NCBI RefSeq assembly: GCF_002906655.1
Contig: NZ_CP025794.1
Coordinates: 124,001-188,000 of the forward strand
Source: Vibrio hyugaensis
GTDB taxonomy: Bacteria; Pseudomonadota; Gammaproteobacteria; Enterobacterales; Vibrionaceae
Reading direction: 5' to 3'
Length of the DNA stretch: 64,000 nucleotides
Shown: in pieces, positions 43,970-52,363 of the stretch
Position numbering within the stretch: position 1 is the stretch's first letter
Layout of the letters: each line of letters starts with the position of its first letter
The notes under the pieces: model-generated
Told to the model about the DNA's origin: nothing
Databases searched by the model: none
The model's input: the letters and a program-made list of their open reading frames with translations, nothing else
Made by a program: the position numbers and the translations under genes

Positions 43970-44446
43970 GTGTTGAGATTTGACCAAGGCAATGCTCGAT
44001 TTAATTGTAGAAGTGTTGCTGTGATCATTCATGAGAAGCATGTGTTGCTACACCGTCTCGTTGGAGATTCGTTTTGGGCTCTGCCAGGAGGTTAGGTAGA
44101 ATTTTTCGAAAATTCAGACGAAACATTGAGTCGAGAATTGCTTGAAGAGTTAGGTGTTGAGTCAGATGTAAAGCGTCACCTTTGGTTCGTTGAAAACTTC
44201 TTTGAGTATTCCAATAGAAGAGTTCACGAAATAGCCAATTACTTTTTGGTTGAGTTGACCGAACCTTCTCAACTACCTTTGAATAAAGTGTTTCGTGGTA
44301 TCGAAGCAGATGTAGACTTAGAGTTTAAATGGTTCCCATTGAGCGAAATACCCGAAACTGAGTTGAAGCCCGACTTTCTCCGAACAGGTTTGTCTGATTT
44401 GCCTGTAGAAACTAAGTACATTAAAGTGTCTGAAATCGCCAGCTAA
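43970..44446 (+). pseudogene. Nudix hydrolase with a TAG inside the Nudix box
   Basis: GTG start behind GGAGGAAAT; the frame runs 158 codons to the terminal attC remnant. The Nudix box reads GG*VEFFENSDETLSRELLEELGV, which fits GX5EX7REUXEEXGU exactly if the starred codon, TAG at 44093-44095, is a sense codon (Arg or another residue is usual). All else looks intact, so the lesion is recent or the stop is read through. A TTG one codon later is an alternative start. Last gene of the array. Confidence 0.85.
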
Positions 44447-44515
44447 CAAAGTATTTAAGAGTGATTCTCACTGTTTGTGTTTTTGGCGCTAGAAAATTGC
44501 CAAACACGCACAAAA
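44444..44515 (+). repeat. attC remnant at the array end
   Basis: The 5' arm TAACAAAGTATTTAAGAGTGATTC is recognisable and a central hairpin (TTTGGC/GCCAAA with an 11-base loop) remains, but no 3' arm (CACACCTTAATGCGGCGTTA) is found in the next 100 bases. Confidence 0.75.
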
Positions 44516-44883
44516 TGAACGAACTAGCAGAGAGCGTATAGATTCCAATTCTTTATAAAGTCGGTCGTGAGGTTCAAGAAATTAAAGGATATCCTCCACT
44601 CAGGATGGACGGTAAAAGTCCGGCATGGAAATGCACACATCTGCCCATGATACTGCCTCAATGAACTTACCCATCATTTGATGTAAAACCTGTTTTAGTC
44701 ACTTTACGATGGGGCGGCGATTTGTCGAAATGACATCGCTGTATTTACTGTTCAAGTTGGTTTGAAGATGGAAATGGAGTATTTAGATTTACTCTGGCAA
44801 AAATCAAACCTATTTTTCTTATCCAACATATTTGCCTGAATTCTGAAGCTTCTTTAGACATGTGAGTCGCACGGTAAAGAAAA
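44516..44883. other. Junction between array and chromosome, no gene seen
   Basis: About 370 bases with no open frame of note, no attC and no recognised repeat. It could be an eroded final cassette or untranslated chromosome. Confidence 0.6.
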
Positions 44884-44908
44884 ACGGCCCTTAGGGGAGT
44901 GGGGCCGT
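44884..44908 (-). terminator. Rho-independent terminator
   Basis: Stem ACGGCCC / GGGCCGT with an 11-base loop, followed on the minus strand by TTTTTCTTT. Placed 17 bases after the stop of the minus-strand gene at 44926. Confidence 0.75.
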
Positions 44909-44925
44909 GAAAAGTGCAAAGCTGA

Positions 44926-45156
44926 TTAACGTTCAGGAGTCGCTAATAGTCTAACTGCACTGTCTACCGCATTGTCGATGCCTTGACGACTTTCCAGTTT
45001 TCCAGAGCTTGCAGGACCGAGTGCACATGCATACAGAGCAAGCTGCTTATCAAAGGGCAGATCTAACTGCTCATAAAGGTTCTGGCGTATTTTCGCGTGG
45101 TGTTCCGGTTCTTGGTTAGCAAGGTTGACAAGCGTGTCATAAATAAGCGTTTTCAT
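44926..45156 (-). CDS. Small conserved protein, unknown
   Basis: 76 residues (MKTLIYDTLVNLANQEPEHHAKIRQNLYEQLDLPFDKQLALYACALGPASSGKLESRQGIDNAVDSAVRLLATPER), soluble and helical. ATG on the minus strand follows AAAAAGGAATTAT. It has its own terminator and lies next to the array end, so it is a chromosomal rather than cassette gene. I do not recognise the family. Confidence 0.75.
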   Translation of the reverse strand: MKTLIYDTLVNLANQEPEHHAKIRQNLYEQLDLPFDKQLALYACALGPASSGKLESRQGIDNAVDSAVRLLATPER

Positions 45157-45191
45157 ATAATTCCTTTTTTATTGCACGGGGTGCATATGTA

Positions 45192-45548
45192 TTGTATTCG
45201 ATTACAATTCGAAATTCAGAAGCCTCAATCACAGAAAAATGGTCTGATATAAATTCGTGGTGCGAAGTAACTAAGCTGTTGGCGGGAGTTAAATGTCTTA
45301 TAAATCAGATTAATAGAAATTTACTCTTCGCAGCTTCGTTGTTTGCTTACAACCGGGAAAGTTGTTCATGTGGTCGAAGAAGCGTAAAGCTAATCTCGGG
45401 GTGGTTTTTGATTCTGGCCGTACAAATTGTATTAAATCAACTTGAAGCGTGTCTGAAATTTGATAAAAAGCCCCTCGGTGAATTTGACTCTACCGAGGAG
45501 TTTACGCAGTTTAAAAGCAATTCTTATTGGTCTTATCGAATAACCTAA
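45192..45548 (+). CDS. Doubtful open reading frame
   Basis: 118 codons from TTG without a ribosome binding site. The translation has a short hydrophobic stretch (LISGWFLILAVQIVLNQL). A perfect 7-bp stem CCTCGGT/ACCGAGG (45473-45498) lies inside the frame, more like a non-coding feature. Treat as uncertain; the stretch from 45157 to 45620 may hold no gene. Confidence 0.2.
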   Translation: MYSITIRNSEASITEKWSDINSWCEVTKLLAGVKCLINQINRNLLFAASLFAYNRESCSCGRRSVKLISGWFLILAVQIVLNQLEACLKFDKKPLGEFDSTEEFTQFKSNSYWSYRIT

Positions 45549-45623
45549 AGTCAATCTCTCTGTAACCGATCAAATAGTGTTGAAGTATTGGGGCGATTTT
45601 GATGAAAAGGACTTTAACTTGTT

Positions 45624-46205
45624 ATGGGAAAATTCATTATTATGTGGGCCGTTCTTATTAGCCTGCCAACTATAGCAGAACAACCTATTTCGCTTGCTGA
45701 GGCGGCAAAAGAACGAACACAGTACGACATTACTTATGATGGAAGTTATTACCAAATTGACTACCCGAGTGGCGATGTTGCTTCTGATATCGGGGTGTGT
45801 ACCGATGTTATTATTCGTAGCTATAGAAAACTAGGTATCGACCTCCAAGTCCTTGTTCATGAAGACATGAGAGACAACTTTGCTGCATATCCATCCAAAC
45901 GAATCTGGGGCTTAGCTCGTACCGATAGAAATATTGATCATCGCAGAGTCCCAAATTTACAAGTGTTCTTTCAACGTCATGGGGTAGAAATACCTATCTC
46001 GAATGATGGTCATAATTTCAAACCTGGTGACATTGTCACGTGGATGCTTCCAAGGAACCTTCCTCATATTGGTATCGTTACGGATGAATTTCCGGCAGAT
46101 AAACAACGACCTTTAATCGTCCACAATATTGGGGTGGGCGTTGTGCTGGAAGATGTGTTGTTTGATTATCCAATCACTGGTCATTATCGGTTTGAGCCAA
46201 AATAG
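45624..46205 (+). CDS. DUF1287 family secreted protein
   Basis: 193 residues with a signal peptide (MGKFIIMWAVLISLPTIAEQP). The body is a clear DUF1287 domain: YQIDYPSGDVASDIGVCTDVIIRSYRKLGIDLQVLVHEDM, GLARTDRNIDHRRVPNLQVFFQRHG and HIGIVTDEF.. HNIGVGVVLEDVLFDYPITGHYRF. The Cys in GVCTDV and His in PHIGIV suggest an NlpC/P60-like catalytic pair, so a cell-wall or amide hydrolase is possible. Likely periplasmic. Start: ATG behind AAAAGGACTTTAACTTGTT, with a long spacing. Confidence 0.87.
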   Translation: MGKFIIMWAVLISLPTIAEQPISLAEAAKERTQYDITYDGSYYQIDYPSGDVASDIGVCTDVIIRSYRKLGIDLQVLVHEDMRDNFAAYPSKRIWGLARTDRNIDHRRVPNLQVFFQRHGVEIPISNDGHNFKPGDIVTWMLPRNLPHIGIVTDEFPADKQRPLIVHNIGVGVVLEDVLFDYPITGHYRFEPK

Positions 46206-46219
46206 AAGGAGCTCAATTT

Positions 46220-46882
46220 TTGGAAAAACAATGTGTCGTATTGGGCGGAGGCGGCTGGATGATGGGAGAGATCCCAAGCCAACTCGACCAATACATTTTG
46301 TCACTAGTGGGGAAGAAGAACCCCAAAATCTGTTATCTCTCGACCGCCACTGGAGATTCGGAAGAAGTCATCACTCGTTTCCACAATGCTAAGTTGAGCG
46401 AGTACCTCACACACTTTCCTCTGTTCAAGTTAGAGAAAGGTTGGCGAACCAAATTGTTAGAGCAAGATGTGATTTACGTTGGCGGTGGCAATACCCGTTC
46501 TATGCTGGCTTTATGGAAAGAGTGGGCCATCGACGATATTCTGAAAGAGTGTTACAACCGCGGCATCATACTTTGCGGGATGAGTGCAGGCGCCATTTGT
46601 TGGTTTGATTATGGGATTACCGACAGCGATCCAGAGGCTTACTCCATCATCAAAGGTATCGGTCTTTTACAAGGTTTAGCATCCGCTCATTTCGTTGAGA
46701 ACGATGAGAAATACGAACTGTTCGAGCGCTTTGCTCATAGCAATCTTGACGCGATCTGCTACGGCCTCAGTGATTATGCAGCGCTGCATTTTGTGGATGG
46801 TAAGCCAAGCAAAGCCATTTATAGCTGTGAGAACGCTCAAATCACAATCCGAAATGGCAATGATGAAATTTCAGAGAGATAG
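46220..46882 (+). CDS. Peptidase E-like (family S51) serine peptidase
   Basis: 220 residues. The nucleophile is the Ser of CGMSAGAICWF, and VIYVGGGNTRSMLALW is the adjacent conserved loop of S51 peptidases, which cut Asp-X dipeptides or related substrates. Start is TTG behind AAGGAGCTCAATT; no ATG fits. The N-terminal CVVLGGGGWMMGE is the usual first strand and glycine turn. Fourteen bases separate it from the DUF1287 gene, so they may be co-transcribed. Confidence 0.87.
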   Translation: MEKQCVVLGGGGWMMGEIPSQLDQYILSLVGKKNPKICYLSTATGDSEEVITRFHNAKLSEYLTHFPLFKLEKGWRTKLLEQDVIYVGGGNTRSMLALWKEWAIDDILKECYNRGIILCGMSAGAICWFDYGITDSDPEAYSIIKGIGLLQGLASAHFVENDEKYELFERFAHSNLDAICYGLSDYAALHFVDGKPSKAIYSCENAQITIRNGNDEISER

Positions 46883-47381
46883 GCCCAGCTTAGGTGCGGT
46901 TACTCGATTGTGTAAACGCGGGAGTAAATGTCTTCTCTTTTGGTTTCGAAGGCACTCAGAGGCGTTACAGTGGCAACAAATTTTGTTGTCTGACAGCTTA
47001 CGAGTGCTAGGCAACTACCGAGCATCAATAACTATTGGAGAGCGGGTTGCGAAAAGTGCTTTGGACAATAAGCATCAATTTTGGGCTTTGCATGTTGTTG
47101 CAACATCAAAACAGTACATGGGCGACTATGATGAAGCGATAAGCTTGTTCATACAAAGTCAGGCCTTTGCCAATGAGTTGTATTTGAGCTTCAGTTATCA
47201 GCATTTGGGTAAGTTGTATGTAGAACAGGGGCGATTGAGCGAGGCAGAAGCGCTGTTTAATGACGCACTTAACATTAGACAAAAATACGACAAGCCGCTT
47301 CTGAAGGCCTCAACGTTAAAGGCGCTGCGAGGACTAGAGGCGCTAAGAAAACACAATACAAGGAATGCAAATGAATCGTAA
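46863..47381 (+). CDS. TPR-repeat protein
   Basis: 172 residues from the ATG reading MKFQRDRPSLGAVTRL. The middle and end form TPR-type helical hairpins: LGNYRASITIGERVAKSALD, GDYDEAISLFIQSQAFANEL and GKLYVEQGRLSEAEALFNDALNIRQK. TPRs bind partner proteins. The gene overlaps the end of the peptidase E gene, and the start is uncertain: longer frames upstream are shadows of the peptidase gene. The stop overlaps the next start. Confidence 0.65.
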   Translation: MKFQRDRPSLGAVTRLCKRGSKCLLFWFRRHSEALQWQQILLSDSLRVLGNYRASITIGERVAKSALDNKHQFWALHVVATSKQYMGDYDEAISLFIQSQAFANELYLSFSYQHLGKLYVEQGRLSEAEALFNDALNIRQKYDKPLLKASTLKALRGLEALRKHNTRNANES

Positions 47382-47712
47382 TACTTGGTTTTTGCTCGCC
47401 ATTTTATTGCTAAGCGGCCCCACCGTTTTGCCGATTAGTTTGGAAGTCTTTTTTCTTGTTGAACTTATTGGCTTTTTAGGTATATGGTCAATTTGCTCCA
47501 GCTATATGTTTGCTTTCTATTCTCACCCTTATATTCGGCGCTTTTGGGTGTGTCTAACGAGTCCAGAACAGCACTTGCTGACCTATCTTCATGTCACGGA
47601 GATAAAGCGTTGTCCATCACTCTTTGTCCATCTGTTGCCATATCGAAGTGCCGTAACGTGGTCCGTCCCTTTATTCGCCGTTGCTCAGCTTCTGACTGGA
47701 CTTCGTTTTTAA
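47371..47712 (+). CDS. Membrane protein, unknown
   Basis: 113 residues. Two hydrophobic regions, about 5-23 (WFLLAILLLSGPTVLPISL) and 25-48, then a polar C-terminal half with basic patches (HPYIRRFWVC, VHLLPYRSAVTW). Overlaps the TPR gene end by 11 bases, with AAGGA before the ATG. No family recognised. Confidence 0.65.
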   Translation: MNRNTWFLLAILLLSGPTVLPISLEVFFLVELIGFLGIWSICSSYMFAFYSHPYIRRFWVCLTSPEQHLLTYLHVTEIKRCPSLFVHLLPYRSAVTWSVPLFAVAQLLTGLRF

Positions 47713-47790
47713 TGTAGAAACTTATTCAAAGGCCCAACTGAAACTACAGAGTATTCAATAAGCGGTGATTACGTTGAGTTAAGCAAACAA

Positions 47791-47816
47791 AAAGCGCCAT
47801 ATCGTCATGGCGCTTT
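47791..47816. terminator. Bidirectional terminator
   Basis: Perfect stem AAAGCGCCAT / ATGGCGCTTT with a six-base loop, flanked by A-rich and T-rich sides. Lies between the plus-strand membrane gene ending at 47712 and the minus-strand gene ending at 47849. Confidence 0.85.
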
Positions 47817-47848
47817 CTCTTTTCTATCTCTTGATCATTTTTCTAAAA

Positions 47849-48310
47849 CTAGGCGATAGCGGGCGTTAAGCTTGGTTTATTTCGCTCAACCACGCTGATC
47901 GAGATCGCTAGGAACAGAATATCTTTTACAAGGAAAAAGTTCGCAATCAAAACACCGTCGGAAACTTTCCAAGTATTTGGTGTCGTAACTAGAAAGCTCA
48001 GTGTCGCGAGGAAGATAACGCTTGCAGCAATACCAGACCAGTAGGCAACCGTTGGTTTTTTCAATCCAATCAATAGGCCGAGTGCGACGATGATTTCGGT
48101 TAAGCCAATGATATTAGACACGGCTTGAACTGAAATGATTCCATATAGCCAAGACATGGCAGGGTGATTGACCACTAGAGGCTCAATTAATTTGGCTTCA
48201 GTTGGGGTAAATTTATAAATACCTAGCCAGATAAGAACGAGGGCAACGCCAAATACGCCAAGGTAATAACCAAATTGTGTCGGTTTTTGGGAAACAGATG
48301 ATGCATGCAT
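47849..48310 (-). CDS. DUF417 (YkgB/RclC) inner membrane protein
   Basis: 153 residues with four spans. LIWLGIYKFTPTEAKLIEPLVVNHPAMSWLYG and VSNIIGLTEIIVALGLLIGL are the DUF417 signature; E. coli RclC, a member, takes part in resistance to reactive chlorine. Here no rclA/rclB neighbours are present, so the role is not set. ATG on the minus strand follows ATAGGAGAAGTTATT. Confidence 0.87.
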   Translation of the reverse strand: MHASSVSQKPTQFGYYLGVFGVALVLIWLGIYKFTPTEAKLIEPLVVNHPAMSWLYGIISVQAVSNIIGLTEIIVALGLLIGLKKPTVAYWSGIAASVIFLATLSFLVTTPNTWKVSDGVLIANFFLVKDILFLAISISVVERNKPSLTPAIA

Positions 48311-48441
48311 AATAACTTCTCCTATAAAAGCATGTTTTTAAATGACCGATGGTTGAAATATAAAATTCTTGAATTTATGGTTATATAAAATAACGAATAT
48401 CTATATAGCGAATAATTAAGCAATAAAAAGGGTTAGCTTAA

Positions 48442-48918
48442 ATGGAATTTGTCCCTGTCGATTTATCTCTTCACTTGGATTTGTGCATCGCGTTTCGCAG
48501 AGATGCGTATGAGGTGAGTTTTGGACATCAAAATGGGTTTGATACCCAAGAAATTACCTTCTGGTTTGCGTCTATTGCAGAAGATCCTGAAGCGGGTTTC
48601 TTTCATGTGATCAAAGATGGTGAAATTATTGGTCAACTGGAATGCCGGCATCCAATTCTTGATGAAGAAGGGTTACGGTTTGGCTACATTAATCTGTTTT
48701 ATTTACTACCCAAGTTTCGAAATCAAGGGTTAGGCAAGCATTTACAAGACTTCTTGCTAAAACGTTTTGCCGATGGCGGTTGTACGTACGCGAGATTACG
48801 CTACATGCCCGGTAATGATGCAGGTGAACGTTTCTATTACAAAAATGGCTGGCGTCCGGTGGGGGAACCAGGTGAACGTGGGCAATTAATGCAGATCGAT
48901 TTATTGGAGGACGTATGA
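48442..48918 (+). CDS. GNAT family N-acetyltransferase
   Basis: 158 residues. Acetyl-CoA loop FRNQGLGKHLQDFLL (R/Q-x-x-G-x-G), preceded by GYINLFYLLPK; motif B AGERFYYKNGWRP. The first 60 residues match the cassette GNAT at 6550 (LCIAFRRDAYEVSFGHQNGFD). It overlaps the next GNAT gene by four bases (ATGA), so the two are translationally coupled. ATG after AAAAAGGGTTAGCTTAA. Substrate unknown. Confidence 0.87.
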   Translation: MEFVPVDLSLHLDLCIAFRRDAYEVSFGHQNGFDTQEITFWFASIAEDPEAGFFHVIKDGEIIGQLECRHPILDEEGLRFGYINLFYLLPKFRNQGLGKHLQDFLLKRFADGGCTYARLRYMPGNDAGERFYYKNGWRPVGEPGERGQLMQIDLLEDV

Positions 48919-49394
48919 TCACAATTCGTGACTTTCAAGAAGAAGATGCTCCGAAACTTTGGGCACTTTTCTTTAACACGGTCCGAAACGTCAATCGCAG
49001 AGATTACACCGAGCAACAAGTGAAGGCTTGGGCGCAAGAGGGATTTGACTCTCAACTGTGGTTAAAGAAGATGATATCTATCCAGCCGTTTGTCGCTGAG
49101 CTAGATGGCGTCATCGTTGGTTATAGCGATGTGCAGCCTAGTGGATTAGTCGATCACTTTTTCTGCCATCATGAATACCAAGGGCAAGGTGTAGGGCGTG
49201 CATTGATGACTCATGTTCTCAAGCAAGCAGCAGCGAAAGGGCTGGATAGGATCTATTCAGAGGTGAGTATTACCGCTCGTCCTTTCTATGAGCACATGGG
49301 TTTTACTGTCGTGAACGAGCAGCAAATCGAAGTCCGTGGTGCTACGTTAACCAACTATGTAATGGAAAGGCATTTAGACAAAAAGGATGTGTGA
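48915..49394 (+). CDS. GNAT family N-acetyltransferase
   Basis: 159 residues. EYQGQGVGRALMTHVLKQAAAKGLDRIYSEVSITARPFYEHMGFTVV holds the acetyl-CoA loop (Q-G-Q-G-V-G) and motif B of a small GNAT, similar to YafP/ElaA-like proteins in layout. ATG after TTGGAGGACGT. Coupled to the upstream GNAT. Confidence 0.87.
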   Translation: MITIRDFQEEDAPKLWALFFNTVRNVNRRDYTEQQVKAWAQEGFDSQLWLKKMISIQPFVAELDGVIVGYSDVQPSGLVDHFFCHHEYQGQGVGRALMTHVLKQAAAKGLDRIYSEVSITARPFYEHMGFTVVNEQQIEVRGATLTNYVMERHLDKKDV

Positions 49395-49603
49395 TCAATA
49401 AATAATCCTCGCTCAATTAGTGAGCTTGAACACAGATACCGCATATTTTCTGCGGTGAATAAGAGTTCATTGATCTAACACCAGAATTCCTCCTCAAAAG
49501 CGCGCGCATAATTTCCCTTCGGAGTGGCGAAAGGAAGCCAGTTAAAACAGCTCCTTACGTCAGTTATCTCACGGCAAACCATCTCAGGAAGAGAAGTAGT
49601 ACT

Positions 49604-51022
49604 ATGCGCCCTTATCTCAAATACATCATCCCAACGGTGATCCCTTTGCTCATTCTGCTGATGCCACTGTCAGCGTTTCCATTCGAAGGTATGACCATCA
49701 TTCAGCAGCGCGTTATCGCGATATTTTTTCTTGCTGCACTCTGTTGGGTATTTGAACCGATCCCAATTTACGCCACCTCTGTGGTGATCATCGTGCTTGA
49801 GTTGTTGCTCGTTTCCAACAAGGGCATCATTTTCTTTCGGCTTGATGAAGGGGAACCTCATTTTGGTGAGTTGCTGCAATACAGTGACATCATGGCGACG
49901 TTTGCCAGCCCAATCATCATGCTGTTCTTAGGCGGATTTTTCCTCGCGATGGCGGCAACCAAGTATCGATTGGACGTCAACTTAGCGCGCGTACTGCTTA
50001 AGCCGTTCGGACAAAACCCGAAATACGTCATGCTGGGTTTAATGCTGATCACCGCAATCTTCTCGATGTTCATGTCGAACACGGCAACGACGGCAATGAT
50101 GTTGTCCATCTTAACACCCGTCATCGCAGTGTTTGGCCCGAAAGATCCAGGGCGCATTGCGTTTGCGTTGTGTATCCCTGTCGCGGCAAACATCGGCGGT
50201 ATTGGTACCCCAATTGGCACCCCACCAAACGCGATTGCGTTGAAATACCTCGTTGGTGAAAACCTCATTACTTTCGGTGAATGGATGGTATTTGGCGTAC
50301 CGTTTGTCATTGTTATGATGGCGCTCGCGTGGTTCCTGATTGATTTTCTCTACAAAGCTGAGACGACCAAAATTGACCTCAACATCAAGAGCAAGTTTTT
50401 GAAAACGCCGAAGGCAATGATCGTATATATCACCTTTGCTGGTACGATTTTATTATGGTTAATGGGTTCTGCGCACGGCATGAACTCGTACACGGTAGCG
50501 TTGATTCCGGTTGCGGTGTTTTCACTAACGGGTATCATCAATAAAGAAGATCTCAAGAAGATTTCTTGGGACGTGCTTTGGTTGGTATCTGGCGGTATTG
50601 CGCTTGGCCTTGCACTAGACAAGACAGGTTTGGCGAGGCTGGTGGTTCACAGCATTCCATTTGATGAATTTTCGCCTTACGTGGTGCTTTTTGGTGCTGC
50701 GTTCTTGTGTTTGGTGATGGCGAACTTTATGTCTCATACCGCGACGGCTAACTTGCTGATGCCAATCATGGCGGCGCTTGGCACGTCGATGGCATCGTTA
50801 ACACCACTCGGTGGTGAAGTGACGTTGATTCTTGTGGTGACCTTTGCAGCATCGCTTGGTATGTCTCTGCCAATCAGTACGCCACCAAACGCATTGGCTC
50901 ATGCGACAGGGCATGTGCAAAGTAATCAAATGGCGCGTGTTGGTGTCGTGTTAGGTGTAGTAGGTGTATTGCTCAGTTTCTTGATGGTGTGGATCCTTCA
51001 TACCGTTGGACACATTGGTTAA
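49604..51022 (+). CDS. SLC13/DASS family anion:sodium symporter
   Basis: 472 residues, about 11 to 12 spans. The two sodium/substrate loops are SNTATTAMML and PIGTPPNAIAL in the first half and SHTATANLLMP and PISTPPNALAHATG in the second, the inverted repeat of the SNT and TPPN motifs in DASS carriers (dicarboxylates, tricarboxylates or sulfate). Citrate, succinate or a related acid is the likely substrate. ATG after CAGGAAGAGAAGTAGTACT. The sensor kinase starts only three bases after its stop. Confidence 0.9.
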   Translation: MRPYLKYIIPTVIPLLILLMPLSAFPFEGMTIIQQRVIAIFFLAALCWVFEPIPIYATSVVIIVLELLLVSNKGIIFFRLDEGEPHFGELLQYSDIMATFASPIIMLFLGGFFLAMAATKYRLDVNLARVLLKPFGQNPKYVMLGLMLITAIFSMFMSNTATTAMMLSILTPVIAVFGPKDPGRIAFALCIPVAANIGGIGTPIGTPPNAIALKYLVGENLITFGEWMVFGVPFVIVMMALAWFLIDFLYKAETTKIDLNIKSKFLKTPKAMIVYITFAGTILLWLMGSAHGMNSYTVALIPVAVFSLTGIINKEDLKKISWDVLWLVSGGIALGLALDKTGLARLVVHSIPFDEFSPYVVLFGAAFLCLVMANFMSHTATANLLMPIMAALGTSMASLTPLGGEVTLILVVTFAASLGMSLPISTPPNALAHATGHVQSNQMARVGVVLGVVGVLLSFLMVWILHTVGHIG

Positions 51023-51025
51023 GTC

Positions 51026-52363
51026 ATGTACGAGAGCAAATTAGATACGCTGGTGGAGCGTTATTTCAATCATATCGAGCGTCGCATTTCGGTGTCGGCA
51101 GGTTCGGTATTGATTGAGCAAGATGGCTACAACGAGAGACTCTACTACGTGCTGTCTGGCGAGCTTGCCGGTTATTTCTCTGAGGATGGTAAAAAGCAGA
51201 CTCAGGTGTTTGCGGCGTCTAAGGCCGCGTTTATTGGCGTACACAGCTTCTTCTCTGGAACGTGGACTGCCTCTTCGACGGTGATTGCACAAACGGACGT
51301 TGAATTAGCGTGGATTGAGCGCAATACGCCAGCAGTAGAAGCAGGTAAGTACGGTCCTTTAACCGCGCAGTTTATGCCTGTAATGGTCAACGAGCTTTCT
51401 CGCCGTCAACGCCGAGCGATGCAAGAAGCTCTGGGTAAAGAGAAGGCATTGCAAAAGCTGCATACCGCAGAGCAAATGACGACACTTGGCCAACTTGCAG
51501 CAGGCATTGCCCATGAGCTCAACAATGCCATTGGTGTGGTGAGCAGTAAATCAGAGCGTTTGGAATCAGTGATCATGGGATTGCTCGAAGAGGTGCATCC
51601 TGAGGCAAGCCAGTTCTTCGATTTTGGGTTGATGCAAGGGCAGAAAATCTCATCGAGTGAAGCAAGAACGCGAGGGCGTCATTTTGAGAAGTACTATGGT
51701 TTGCCAAAAGATCTGGCCCGAGAATTAGCTCGCGCTGTGCCGACCGATTATCTCAATGAACATTGGTTAAAGCGTCCAGAAGAGGCGATTCGTTACTGGC
51801 AGATGGGGCGAGACTTGCACGACTTACGCATTGCATCAAAACATACTGTAGGGATTGTTAAATCGGTCAAACAACTCGGTCGAACGGATATCGATAAAGA
51901 GGAAGGATTACGGGTTAACGATTCCATCAATCAAGCCTTAGCGCTATTGCAAAGTGACTTGAGGCGAGTAAGTGTGAGGTTTAGTCCGGCAGAGTTACCG
52001 TTATTTGTTGGCTCACAAACCGAGTTAGTGCAAATCTGGGTCAACATTTTGAAGAACGCTTGTGACGCGCTAAGAGAGACCGAGTCACCAGCGATTGAGA
52101 TACAAACGCGTGTAAGCAAGAACAAGATTCTAGTGACTATCACCAACAATGGTCCTGAGATTGACGAAGTTACACGTAGAAAGATTTTCCGACCAAACTT
52201 CACCACGAAGAAAGGTGGCCTGTCGTTTGGATTGGGGTTAGGGCTGTCGATAGTGAAACGCATCGTGGCGGGTTATAACGGCTCAATCGCGGTGAAAAGT
52301 GACAGTGAAAAAACCATATTTAGAATTAAATTACCGGTAGAGGATGAACATGGACAAGCTTAA
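51026..52363 (+). CDS. Histidine kinase with a cyclic nucleotide-binding-like sensor
   Basis: 445 residues, no membrane span. Residues about 15-110 are a CNB (CRP/FNR-type) domain (VSAGSVLIEQDGYNERLYYVLSGELAGYF). The H-box is GQLAAGIAHELNNAIG with phospho-acceptor H163. A helical insert (about 180-265) precedes the HATPase: N-box VNILKNACDAL and G-box LGLGLSIVKRIVAGY. Three bases after the transporter gene and overlapping the receiver gene, so it is one operon. It probably senses a state linked to the transporter (inferred). Confidence 0.9.
   Translation: MYESKLDTLVERYFNHIERRISVSAGSVLIEQDGYNERLYYVLSGELAGYFSEDGKKQTQVFAASKAAFIGVHSFFSGTWTASSTVIAQTDVELAWIERNTPAVEAGKYGPLTAQFMPVMVNELSRRQRRAMQEALGKEKALQKLHTAEQMTTLGQLAAGIAHELNNAIGVVSSKSERLESVIMGLLEEVHPEASQFFDFGLMQGQKISSSEARTRGRHFEKYYGLPKDLARELARAVPTDYLNEHWLKRPEEAIRYWQMGRDLHDLRIASKHTVGIVKSVKQLGRTDIDKEEGLRVNDSINQALALLQSDLRRVSVRFSPAELPLFVGSQTELVQIWVNILKNACDALRETESPAIEIQTRVSKNKILVTITNNGPEIDEVTRRKIFRPNFTTKKGGLSFGLGLGLSIVKRIVAGYNGSIAVKSDSEKTIFRIKLPVEDEHGQA

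Noticed and set aside
1..44490. CRISPR array
   Set aside because: The regular 120-bp repeats with 300-1800-base spacers, palindromic arms and GTTA ends are attC sites, not CRISPR repeats; no cas genes.
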